From UBA4656 sp002405525 (GTDB taxonomy: Bacteria; Pseudomonadota; Gammaproteobacteria; Xanthomonadales; Ahniellaceae), in contig DAIMGT010000010.1 of assembly GCA_036723735.1 (NCBI GenBank), positions 1 through 64,000 on the forward strand: 64,000 nucleotides of DNA, given 5' to 3'. The notes beneath the pieces are model-generated. The model saw only the letters and a list, made by a program, of their open reading frames with translations, did no database searches and had not been told where the DNA came from. Made by a program: the position numbers and the translations under genes. Each line of letters begins with the position of its first letter. Positions within the stretch are counted from its first letter, which is position 1. Shown one piece after another: positions 34,600 through 41,818 of the stretch.

Positions 34600-35366
34600 G
34601 CGCCGGCGCCATCACCTCATCGATCGACATCGCGCAAGTCGCGATCTGGTTGTTCTGGTTCTTCTTTGCTGCGCTGATCTACTACCTGCACCGCGAGGAC
34701 AAGCGCGAGGGCTATCCGCTGGAGGACAAGAACGCCTCGCCGCTCAGCCTCGTCGAAGGCTTTCCGGCCATGCCCGCACCGAAGACCTACCTGCTCGCGC
34801 ACGGCGGCACCCTTTCGGTGCCCCGGGAGTGGACCCCGGGGCGGCCAGCGCTGAGTGCGCGCGAGAGCGGTCCGCAGGATGGCGACCCCATCATCCCGGT
34901 CGGCAATCCGCTCCTGGCCGGGGTCGGTCCGGGCGCCTGGGCCGATCGCTCGGACACCCCGGACCTGACACTCGACGGACGGCCCAAGATCGTGCCGCTG
35001 CGGGTCGATCCGGAGTTCGGCGTGGTTGGCGAGGACCCTGATCCGCGCGGCAAGCCGGTGCTCGGCGCCGACGGGGAAGCGGGCGGCACGGTGGTGGACC
35101 TGTGGGTCGACCGTTCCGAGTACATCTTCCGCTACCTCGAAGTGGAGGCCGGCAACGGTCGCCGGGTGCTGGTGCCGATGACCTTCTGCAGGATCGCCGG
35201 CGACGGCACGGTGCGCGTGCGCGCGGTGCTGGGCAGGCACTTTGCGGACGTTCCGGGCCTGCGCCATCCCGACACGATCACCCTGCTGGAGGAAGACAAG
35301 GTCGCGGCCTATTTCGGTGCCGGCACGCTGTACGCCACGCCCGACCGACAGGAACCCTTCATGTGA
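34596..35366 (+). CDS. puhA: photosynthetic reaction centre H subunit
   Basis: This 256-aa single-span subunit caps L and M on the cytoplasmic side and guides protons to QB. The transmembrane helix is at about residues 10-32 (DIAQVAIWLFWFFFAALIYYLHREDKREGYPLE). The globular domain includes VGEDPDPRGKPVLGADG, GTVVDLWVDRSEYIFRYLEV and the C-terminal DTITLLEEDKVAAYFGAGTLYATPDRQEPF. It overlaps lhaA by 4 bp (ATGA) and puhB by 4 bp (GTGA). Confidence 0.97.
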   Translation: MSAGAITSSIDIAQVAIWLFWFFFAALIYYLHREDKREGYPLEDKNASPLSLVEGFPAMPAPKTYLLAHGGTLSVPREWTPGRPALSARESGPQDGDPIIPVGNPLLAGVGPGAWADRSDTPDLTLDGRPKIVPLRVDPEFGVVGEDPDPRGKPVLGADGEAGGTVVDLWVDRSEYIFRYLEVEAGNGRRVLVPMTFCRIAGDGTVRVRAVLGRHFADVPGLRHPDTITLLEEDKVAAYFGAGTLYATPDRQEPFM

Positions 35367-36007
35367 GCGAGCCGTCCGCCCGCCCGTCCAGTCTGCCTCT
35401 GCCGCGCGGTGAGCGCGTGCTCTGGCAGGGCGCGCCTGCGTGGCGCGCGGTGTTCCTCCGGGTGTTCCACGCGCGCACCCTGGTCGCGTACTTCGTGCTG
35501 CTGCTGGCCGTGCGCGCGGTGTTCCTGATCGCCGACGGCGCCGCCGCTGCCGATGCCGCGTCGGCGGTCGCCGTGCTGCTGCCCCTGCCGCTGTTCGCGC
35601 TCGGGATGCTCGCGCTCATGGCCTGGCTGATCGGGAGCACCTCGCGCTACACGATCACCGACCGGCGGGTGGTGATGAAGGTCGGCGTGGTGCTCGACGT
35701 GACCTTCAACTTTCCGTTCACGGTGATCGAATCGGCGGCACTGAAGTCCTGGCCGGACGGCAGTGGCGACCTCTCGATCGCCTTTCTGCCCGGCAACCAG
35801 ATCGGGTACGCCCACTTGTGGCCGCACGCCCGACCGTGGCGCCTGCGGCAGGTCGAGCCGACCCTGCGCTGCGTGCCGGCCGCCGCCGTGGTGGCCGCGA
35901 TCCTGGCCCGCGCGCTCGCCGAGTCGACGGGCGGCGCGACCCGCGCGACCGCCGAGCCGCGCGAGGCCCCGATCCGCGTGCGCGCGCCCAGCGCCGTAGC
36001 CGGTTGA
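35363..36007 (+). CDS. puhB: photosynthetic complex assembly protein PuhB
   Basis: This 214-aa membrane protein is required for reaction-centre assembly in Rhodobacter. It has two or three hydrophobic segments (TLVAYFVLLLAVRAVFLI, ALGMLALMAWLIGSTSRYTITDRRVVMKVG), then a PH-like YdbT-type domain with FPFTVIESAALKSWPDGSGDLSIAFLPG. It starts at GTG 35363, which overlaps the puhA stop, so it is translationally coupled. The C-terminal 25 residues are Ala/Arg-rich and not conserved. Confidence 0.93.
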   Translation: MSEPSARPSSLPLPRGERVLWQGAPAWRAVFLRVFHARTLVAYFVLLLAVRAVFLIADGAAAADAASAVAVLLPLPLFALGMLALMAWLIGSTSRYTITDRRVVMKVGVVLDVTFNFPFTVIESAALKSWPDGSGDLSIAFLPGNQIGYAHLWPHARPWRLRQVEPTLRCVPAAAVVAAILARALAESTGGATRATAEPREAPIRVRAPSAVAG

Positions 36008-36020
36008 GGCGAGGCTGGCC

Positions 36021-36539
36021 ATGGCGACCTTCATCCACCTGCCCGACGACCATCGGCACGACGTGCCGAAGGTGCCGCTGTACGCTGCGGGCGCGCTGGT
36101 CCTGATCACCGTGCTGCTGGTGTTCGGGGTGCGCCTCACCGGAGTCGGTGAACTGCGCACCCCGCGCGCGCCGGTCGTCGCCGAGCGCCTGTTGCACTTC
36201 GCCGACCAGCCCGACGGCGGGGTGCAGGTGCACGATGCCCGCGACGGACAGCTGGTGGCACGCGTGGCGCCCGGCGAGGAGGGATTCCTGCGCGGCGCGC
36301 TGCGCGGGCTGGCCCGCGAGCGCAAGCGCGAGCGCATCGGGCCCGAGACCCCGTTCCGCCTCAGCAGCCGGGCCGACGGCCGCCTGCTGCTGGAAGACCC
36401 CGCGACCGCGCGGCTGATCGATCTCGGCGCCTTCGGTCCCGGCAACGTTGCCGTCTTCACCCGCATGCTCGAGGACGTGCCGCCGACCCGCGCCGCGGCC
36501 GCTTCCTCGTCGCCGCCGCCATCCCCCCCTAGAGCCTAG
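36021..36539 (+). CDS. puhC: photosynthetic complex assembly protein PuhC
   Basis: This 172-aa protein has one N-terminal transmembrane helix (residues 20-40, LYAAGALVLITVLLVFGVRL) and a periplasmic domain. ERLLHFADQPDGGVQVHDARDGQLVARVAPGEEGFLRGALRGLARERKR is the PuhC signature. In Rhodobacter it affects RC-LH1 organisation. The ATG lies 13 bp after puhB. The C-terminal tail (AAAASSSPPPSPP) is low-complexity. It is followed 16 bp later by acsF. Confidence 0.92.
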   Translation: MATFIHLPDDHRHDVPKVPLYAAGALVLITVLLVFGVRLTGVGELRTPRAPVVAERLLHFADQPDGGVQVHDARDGQLVARVAPGEEGFLRGALRGLARERKRERIGPETPFRLSSRADGRLLLEDPATARLIDLGAFGPGNVAVFTRMLEDVPPTRAAAASSSPPPSPPRA

Positions 36540-36555
36540 AGCCGGAGCGCCCTGC

Positions 36556-37641
36556 ATGAACGCCGCCACCGCCACCGCTACCGCGACCGTCGCCGGCCGC
36601 CTGCCGAACGAGTCGACCCGCCGCGCGCAGGCTGACACCCTGCTGTCGCCGCGCTTCTACCGCACCGACTTCGACGCCATGGACCGCATCGACGTGTCCT
36701 CGATCCGCAGCCAGTTCGACGCCCTGATGGACGAGTTCGAGGCAGACAACAACGAAGGACACTTCCAGCGTCCGTCCAGCCTCGACAAGGACTACTCCCA
36801 CCTGCCGCCCGGGCTGTACGAGGAGTTCGTCGATTTCATGATCAGTTCCGTCACCGCGGAGTTCAGCGGCTGCGTGCTCTACAACGACATCAAGAAGAGG
36901 GCCAGCAACCCCGATGTGGTCAAGCTGTTCGCCTACATGGCCCGCGATGAGGCGCGCCACGCCGGCTTCATCAACCAGTGGCTTAAGGACTTCGGGATCG
37001 CCGTCGACCTCGGCTTCCTGACCCGCGCCAAGAAGTACCGCTATTTCGCGCCGAAGTTCATCTACTACGCGACATACCTCTCGGAAAAAATCGGTTATGC
37101 GCGCTACATCTCGATCTACCGCCAGGTCGAGAAGCACCCGGAACTGCGCTTCCATCCGATATTCCAGTGGTTCGAGAAGTGGTGCAACGACGAGTATCGG
37201 CACGGCGAGGCCTTCGCCCTGCTGATGAAGGCCGAGCCGCACCTGCTCGAAGGCCGCAACCGGCTGTGGATCCGCTTCTTCCTGCTGGCGGTGTTCGCCA
37301 CCATGTACGTGCGCGACCACTGCCGCCCGGCCCTGCACGAAGCGCTCGGTTTTGATCCCACCGAGTACGACATGCAGGTGCTGCGCATCACCACCGAGAT
37401 CAGCAAGCAGATCTTCCCGCTCACGCTCGACATCGAGTCGCCGCGCTTCCGCGTGGGCCTCGAAGCTCTGGTCCGGATCAACACCGCCTACGAGGCGGCA
37501 GCCAGGCGCGGCGGTGTCTCGTCATGGTTCGAGCGCGGCTGGTTGGCAGCGCGCGGCGCGGCGACCTTCGCTCGCCTGTACCTGTTGCCGGTGAAGCCCA
37601 ATACGCTGCCGCGGAATGTGCGGTTGGCGCCGTCCTGGTGA
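36556..37641 (+). CDS. acsF: aerobic Mg-protoporphyrin IX monomethyl ester oxidative cyclase
   Basis: This 361-aa diiron enzyme forms ring E of (bacterio)chlorophyll using O2. Diiron ligands are visible in TAEFSGCVLYNDI, MARDEARHAGFINQ (ExxH) and WCNDEYRHGEAFALL (ExxH). Length and sequence are typical of bacterial AcsF. No bchE (anaerobic cyclase) is in the window, so pigment synthesis may need at least some oxygen, consistent with an aerobic or microaerobic phototroph. It is placed in the puh operon between puhC and puhE, as in several Proteobacteria. Confidence 0.96.
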   Translation: MNAATATATATVAGRLPNESTRRAQADTLLSPRFYRTDFDAMDRIDVSSIRSQFDALMDEFEADNNEGHFQRPSSLDKDYSHLPPGLYEEFVDFMISSVTAEFSGCVLYNDIKKRASNPDVVKLFAYMARDEARHAGFINQWLKDFGIAVDLGFLTRAKKYRYFAPKFIYYATYLSEKIGYARYISIYRQVEKHPELRFHPIFQWFEKWCNDEYRHGEAFALLMKAEPHLLEGRNRLWIRFFLLAVFATMYVRDHCRPALHEALGFDPTEYDMQVLRITTEISKQIFPLTLDIESPRFRVGLEALVRINTAYEAAARRGGVSSWFERGWLAARGAATFARLYLLPVKPNTLPRNVRLAPSW

Positions 37642-37651
37642 GCCTGCGCCC

Positions 37652-38440
37652 GTGACCGGTGCCGCGGTCCTTTTGCCGTTCGGGTACACGCTGTTCGTGT
37701 GGTGGTTCAGCACGGGCGCGATCCTGTACCTGGACGGCCTGCCGCAGCGCACGCACCGCTGGACCATGGCCGGCGCCACCGCGCTGGCGGTGGCCGCGCT
37801 CTACGTCCTGCAGTCGACCGCGCACGATGACGGCTTGCCGGCGGCCTATGCGGCGTTCACTGCCGCGATCGTGGTCTGGGGCTGGGTCGAGATGGCCTTC
37901 CTGCTTGGCTGGGTGACCGGGCCGCGCACCGGCGCCTGTCCGCCGGGCGCAAGCGGCTGGCGCCGGGCGGGCTACGCGTTCGAGGCGATCCTGTGGCACG
38001 AGTTCGCGCTGCTGGGCGGTGCTTTGGTGATCGCGCTGGCCACCTGGAACGCCGACAGCCATCTCGGCCTGTGGAGCTACCTGCTGCTTTGGCTGGCGCG
38101 GCTGAGCACGAAGCTCAACCTCTTCTTCGGCGTGCGCAACCTCGGCGAGGATCTGCTGCCGGATCATCTGCGCTACCTGCACACCTACTTCGCGCGTCGT
38201 CCGATGAACGCGCTGTTCCCGCTCAGCCTCGCGGGCGGCGTGGCAGCGGCGGTGCTGCTGTGGCAGGCCGCGCAGCAGACGCCGGCGGGCGGCGACGCCG
38301 CCGGGCTCGCGCTGCTGGCGACGTTGGCCACGCTGGCGGTGCTGGAGCACCTGTTCCTCGTCGTGCCGATCAACGTCAACGCGTTGTGGGAGTGGGGCCT
38401 TTGGTCGCGGCGGATCGAACCGCCAGCCACCGGGACCTGA
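37652..38440 (+). CDS. puhE: putative photosynthetic complex assembly protein 2, PuhE
   Basis: This 262-aa, seven-span membrane protein belongs to the DUF3623 family (PuhE). GTG 37652 gives VTGAAVLLPFGYTLFVWWFSTGAILYLDGLPQRTHRW, the family N-terminus. WHEFALLGGALVIALATW and WLARLSTKLNLFFGVRNLGEDLLPDHLRYLHTYF are diagnostic. In R. capsulatus loss of PuhE alters bacteriochlorophyll production. It starts 10 bp after acsF and is the last recognisable gene of the bchF-puh unit. Confidence 0.92.
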   Translation: MTGAAVLLPFGYTLFVWWFSTGAILYLDGLPQRTHRWTMAGATALAVAALYVLQSTAHDDGLPAAYAAFTAAIVVWGWVEMAFLLGWVTGPRTGACPPGASGWRRAGYAFEAILWHEFALLGGALVIALATWNADSHLGLWSYLLLWLARLSTKLNLFFGVRNLGEDLLPDHLRYLHTYFARRPMNALFPLSLAGGVAAAVLLWQAAQQTPAGGDAAGLALLATLATLAVLEHLFLVVPINVNALWEWGLWSRRIEPPATGT

Positions 38441-38538
38441 TCCATGGACGCCCGTCGCCTGAATCCCGTGAGACCGCGCCGCCACACGCCGCGCGATCCC
38501 GCACCCCGCAGTCCGGAACGAAACGGAGGCAAACAACC

Positions 38539-39582
38539 ATGAGCAGCACCATCGTGCGGATGTACGCCGACGAGGCCAAGGCCCGCCTGGCGCTGAAGGC
38601 CCTGCGTGACGAACGATTCGCGCAGGACGACATCAATCTGCTGGTACCGTCGCAGGCGGCCGCCGCGGACGCGTCAGATTCCCTGGATTCGCTGGTCTCG
38701 GCGGTCCTCGGCGCCGGTGCCGGCCGCACCGCGGCGAAGGCGATCGCCGATGCGGTCCGCGGCGGACAGTCGATGGTGGTCGTGCGCGCCGCCTGGGGCC
38801 TCGCCGGTACCGCGGCCCGCGTGCTCGACGCGAGCGACCCGGTGGCCGACCCGCTGCCCCAGTCGAGCGCGCCCGCCGTGGCGTGGGACGGCGCCGCCCC
38901 GCTGTCGTCGGCGCTGCGCATGCCGACCCTGATGCGTGGCACCGCGATGCCGCTGTCGAATCTGTTCGCGATCGAGGACCTCGCGCCGAGCCGGCCGTTG
39001 ATCGGCGGGCTGGTCAGCCATCGCTTCGCACTGTTCGGCGAACCGGCCCTGAGCCGCAAGGCGTCGCCGCTGTCCGCTCTGTTCGGCCTGCCGACCCTGA
39101 CCCGGGGCGGCAAGGCGTTCTTCGGCGGGCTTGCCAGCAACGCGTTCCACCTTTTCGGCACGCCACGCTTGCGGCGCAACGCCGCTCCGCTGTCGTCGAT
39201 GCTCGGCTGGCCGCTGCTCAGCCGCCGCCGTGCGCGCGTGTGGGAGGACGCCGCTCCGCTGTCGTCGGCGCTCGGATTGCGCACCCTGGTGCGGCCCGAC
39301 GAACTGCCGCGCCGCGGGCGGCCGGACAGTCTTGCCATCAGCAAGCCGATCATCGGCGGCCTGGTCAGCCATCGCTTTTCGCTGTTCGGCGAGCCGGGGC
39401 TCAGCCGTCGGGCCGCACCGCTGTCGTCGCTGTTCGGCCTGCCGACCCTCACCCGCACCGGCAAGCCCTTTTTCGGCGGACTTGCCCGTCACGGCTTCTA
39501 CCTGTTCGGCAAACCGGACCTCAGCCGCAATCCGGCGCCGCTGTCGTCGCTGTTCGGCCTCGGCACCTTGCGCCGCAACTGA
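38539..39582 (+). CDS. tandem-motif repeat protein between puhE and pucBA
   Basis: This 347-aa protein is of unknown function. Residues 1-100 form a small alpha/beta-like domain (STIVRMYADEAKARLALKALRDERFAQDDINLLVP), loosely like general-stress YflT/17M N-domains, ending in a Gly/Ala-rich segment. Residues 121-346 consist almost entirely of two alternating motifs. Motif A, PLSSLFGLPTLTR, begins at 121, 138 (degenerate), 177, 217, 240, 294 and 334. Motif B, IGGLVSHRFSLFGEPGLSR-like, begins at 154, 194, 271 and 311. B to A spacing is always 23 residues, and A to B is 17 within two 40-residue blocks. The region is basic and rich in Leu, Phe and Gly, with no long transmembrane helix. The SD is GGAGG. 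The location between puhE and the antenna genes suggests a role in antenna or membrane organisation (inference). Confidence 0.8.
   Translation: MSSTIVRMYADEAKARLALKALRDERFAQDDINLLVPSQAAAADASDSLDSLVSAVLGAGAGRTAAKAIADAVRGGQSMVVVRAAWGLAGTAARVLDASDPVADPLPQSSAPAVAWDGAAPLSSALRMPTLMRGTAMPLSNLFAIEDLAPSRPLIGGLVSHRFALFGEPALSRKASPLSALFGLPTLTRGGKAFFGGLASNAFHLFGTPRLRRNAAPLSSMLGWPLLSRRRARVWEDAAPLSSALGLRTLVRPDELPRRGRPDSLAISKPIIGGLVSHRFSLFGEPGLSRRAAPLSSLFGLPTLTRTGKPFFGGLARHGFYLFGKPDLSRNPAPLSSLFGLGTLRRN
38899..39579 (+). repeat. coding tandem repeats (motifs A and B)
   Basis: This is the DNA encoding the eleven A/B motifs of the unknown protein. Similarity is clear at the nucleotide level: CCGCTGTCGTCG recurs for motif A, and GGCCTGGTCAGCCATCGCTT-like stretches recur near 39005 and 39357. 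Two blocks of B-A-B-A (residues 154-229 and 271-346) look like a segmental duplication of about 350 bp, suggesting growth by unequal recombination. Confidence 0.85.
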
Positions 39583-39942
39583 AGCAGGACGTCGAACCGG
39601 AACCGAGAACGTCAACGCAGCCTGACATTGTGCATTGACGTGCAAGATTGACACTTCTAGGATTCCTGTTGTGAAGGACCCTCCCGAGCGCCCGCTTGCG
39701 ACAAGGGCGGGGGCTCCGGCAGACGCGGCGGGCCGGTCGGGTCGCTGCGGCTGTCGGGAGCGGCAATCCGGACCCTGGCTCGACGTCGCGATGGACGTCG
39801 GGACGAGGCCCGGCCTTTGCGGGAGGGACTTTCGGAGCAACCGCCGACCGCCTCCGCGGCGGCGGGGCAAGACCCGCGTGCGGGTTGCGCACGCTGCAAG
39901 GGGCAGGGCCGGTCTGGCCTGCCGTGACTGGAGAGCAAGGCC
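39583..39942 (+). promoter_or_regulatory. pucBA promoter and long leader
   Basis: This 360-bp gap has no gene. Two one-mismatch PpsR boxes, CGTCAACGCAGCCTGACA (39610-39627) and TGACGTGCAAGATTGACA (39636-39653), are spaced 8 bp apart, the spacing typical of cooperative PpsR sites. A sigma70-like promoter, TTGACG (39635-39640), 17 bp, TAGGAT (39658-39663), is covered by the second box. Transcription near 39670 would give a leader of about 270 nt before the pucB ATG, with several GC-rich potential stems. Confidence 0.72.
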
Positions 39943-40104
39943 ATGTCCAATCTGGACGATCCGAACCGCGTGTGGCCCACCGGCCTCACGATCACGGAGT
40001 CCGAGGAGCTGCACAAACACGTGATCGACGGCTCGAGGGTGTTCTTCCTCATTGCCCTGATCGCGCACGTCCTCGCCTACGCCTACACCCCGTGGCTCGG
40101 CTGA
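39943..40104 (+). CDS. pucB: LH2-type antenna beta polypeptide
   Basis: This 53-aa single-span antenna polypeptide is MSNLDDPNRVWPTGLTITESEELHKHVIDG... with His42 (LIAHVLAYAYTPWLG) as the B850-type BChl ligand and His24/His26 near the membrane entry for the B800 site. The WPTGLT and EELHKHVIDG segments are typical of LH2 rather than LH1. It is preceded by GGAGAGCAAGG. pucA follows after 13 bp. Confidence 0.93.
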   Translation: MSNLDDPNRVWPTGLTITESEELHKHVIDGSRVFFLIALIAHVLAYAYTPWLG

Positions 40105-40117
40105 ACAGGAGCATGTC

Positions 40118-40264
40118 ATGAACCAAGGTCGAATCTGGTGTGTGGTTAAGCCGACGGTGGGCCTGCCGCTGTTTCTCGGCACGGTGCTGGTGATCTCGTT
40201 GCTGGTCCACTACTCGGTCCTCAGCAACTCGGCGTGGTTTCCGGCGTTCATCCAGGGCGGCTGA
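40118..40264 (+). CDS. pucA: LH2-type antenna alpha polypeptide with F44-I45
   Basis: This 48-aa polypeptide, MNQGRIWCVVKPTVGLPLFLG..., aligns without gaps to classic LH2 alpha chains. His31 (LLVHYSVL) is the BChl ligand and Met1 is the expected B800 ligand region. Positions 44-45, which in B800-850 antennas are Tyr-Trp or Tyr-Tyr/Leu and hydrogen-bond the acetyl groups, are Phe-Ile (WFPAFIQGG). That pattern is seen in blue-shifted B800-820 (LH3) antennas. Position 8 is an unusual Cys. ATG 40118 is used; an ATG at 40113 is out of frame. Confidence 0.92.
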   Translation: MNQGRIWCVVKPTVGLPLFLGTVLVISLLVHYSVLSNSAWFPAFIQGG

Positions 40265-40294
40265 CGCCCGCGGAATGGACGGCAACCCGTCGAT

Positions 40295-40349
40295 CCTCCC
40301 GGTGCCGCACACCGCGCGCGTCTGACGCGGCGCTGCGTGCACCGGGAGG
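40295..40349 (+). promoter_or_regulatory. pucA-pucC intercistronic hairpin
   Basis: A perfect 11-bp inverted repeat (CCTCCCGGTGC / GCACCGGGAGG) with a 33-nt loop lies just after pucA. It has the same layout as the pufA-pufL hairpin. It probably protects the pucBA 3' end and reduces read-through into pucC. No T-tract follows. Confidence 0.68.
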
Positions 40350-40385
40350 GATCCCCGAAGGCTGCGCGTCCACCCACGACCGTCC

Positions 40386-41813
40386 ATGAGCGCTTCCGGG
40401 CGGCGCCTCGTTCGCGCGTGGGTCGATCTCGGCCCGCGCTTCCTGCCGTTTGCCGATGTGGCGACGGCCGATCTGCCACTGTCGCGCCTGTTGCGCCTGT
40501 CGCTGTTCCAGGTCTCTTGCGGCATGGCGACGGTGCTGCTGGTGGGCACGCTGAACCGGGTAATGATCGTCGAGCTTGGCGTGCCGGCCACCCTGGTCGC
40601 GCTGATGGTCGCCATGCCGCTGGTCTTCGCGCCCTTCCGCGCTCTGGTCGGCTATCGGTCCGACACCCACCGTTGCGAACTGGGGTGGCGCCGTGTCCCC
40701 TTCATCTGGAGGGGCACGCTGCTGCAGTTCGGCGGTTTTGCGATCATGCCTTTCGCCCTGCTGGTCCTGGCCGGCAAGGGCGCGGCGCACGAGGCGCCGG
40801 CCTGGCTGGGCCCCGGCGCGGCGGCGCTCGCTTTCCTGATGGTTGGCGCCGGCGTCCACATGGTGCAGACCGTGGGGCTCGCGCTGGCCACCGATCTGGT
40901 GCCGCAGGAATCGCATCCGAAGGTCGTCGGCCTGATGTACGTGATGCTGCTCGCCGGCATGATCGGCAGCGCGCTGCTGTTCGGCATCGCACTTGCCGAC
41001 TTCACGCCGGGCCGGCTGGTGCAGGTCATCCAGGGCGCAGCGGTGGCGACGATGGCGCTCAATCTGCTCGCGCTGTGGAAACAGGAGCTGCGCAAGCCGC
41101 GGCGCGGCGCGCCGCTGCCGCCGCCCGATCCGTCCTTCACCGAATCCTTTTCCCGCTTCTGCGCTGCCGACCAGGGCGTACGCAGGCTGCTTGCGGTCGG
41201 CGTTGGGACCATGGCCTTCGCGATGGCCGATATCCTGCTCGAACCCTACGGCGGGCAGATCCTCGGGTTGCCGGTGGCAGCCACGACGCAACTGACCGCC
41301 CTGCTGGCGTTTGGCGGCCTGCTCGGCTTCGCGCTCGCCTCGCGCGTACTCGCCCGCGGTGCCGACCCGTTCCGCGTCACCCGCGCCGGCGCGCTGCTCG
41401 GCCTGCCGGCGTTCGCCGCAGTCATCCTTGCCGCCCCGGCAGGCTGGCCCGCGCTGTTCCTGACCGGCAACTTCCTGGTCGGCTTCGGTGCCGCGCTGTT
41501 CGGGCACGGCACGCTCACCGCCACCATGAACCTCGCCCCGCGCGAGCAGGCCGGGCTGGCGCTCGGCGCGTGGGGCGCTGTGCAGGCCACCGGCGCCGGT
41601 CTGGGCATTGCCCTCAGCGGCGTGCTGCGCGACGTTCTCAACGCGCTCGGCCCGGAGGGCGGTCTGTGGGGCCTTGCGCCGGCGGCCACCGGGTATCTGG
41701 GTGTCTATGTGTTGGAGATCGTGCTCCTGCTGGCGACCGTGGTGGCCGTGGCGCCGCTGGTCCGGCGCCGGTCGACACCGCAAGCCGCCGCCGAACCCAC
41801 ACCCCAGGCCTGA
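40386..41813 (+). CDS. pucC: LH2 assembly protein PucC (BCD-family transporter)
   Basis: This 475-aa, 12-span protein is needed for LH2 assembly. Family motifs are GTLNRVMIVELGVPATLVALMVAMPLVFAPFRALVGYRSD, HMVQTVGLALATDLVPQE, MADILLEPYGGQILGLPV and GHGTLTATMNLAPREQAGLALGAWGAVQATGAG. Directly following pucBA supports the PucC assignment, while the closely related lhaA at 33.1 kb serves LH1. A deformylase gene begins 5 bp after its stop. Confidence 0.93.
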   Translation: MSASGRRLVRAWVDLGPRFLPFADVATADLPLSRLLRLSLFQVSCGMATVLLVGTLNRVMIVELGVPATLVALMVAMPLVFAPFRALVGYRSDTHRCELGWRRVPFIWRGTLLQFGGFAIMPFALLVLAGKGAAHEAPAWLGPGAAALAFLMVGAGVHMVQTVGLALATDLVPQESHPKVVGLMYVMLLAGMIGSALLFGIALADFTPGRLVQVIQGAAVATMALNLLALWKQELRKPRRGAPLPPPDPSFTESFSRFCAADQGVRRLLAVGVGTMAFAMADILLEPYGGQILGLPVAATTQLTALLAFGGLLGFALASRVLARGADPFRVTRAGALLGLPAFAAVILAAPAGWPALFLTGNFLVGFGAALFGHGTLTATMNLAPREQAGLALGAWGAVQATGAGLGIALSGVLRDVLNALGPEGGLWGLAPAATGYLGVYVLEIVLLLATVVAVAPLVRRRSTPQAAAEPTPQA

Positions 41814-41818
41814 AGCCG

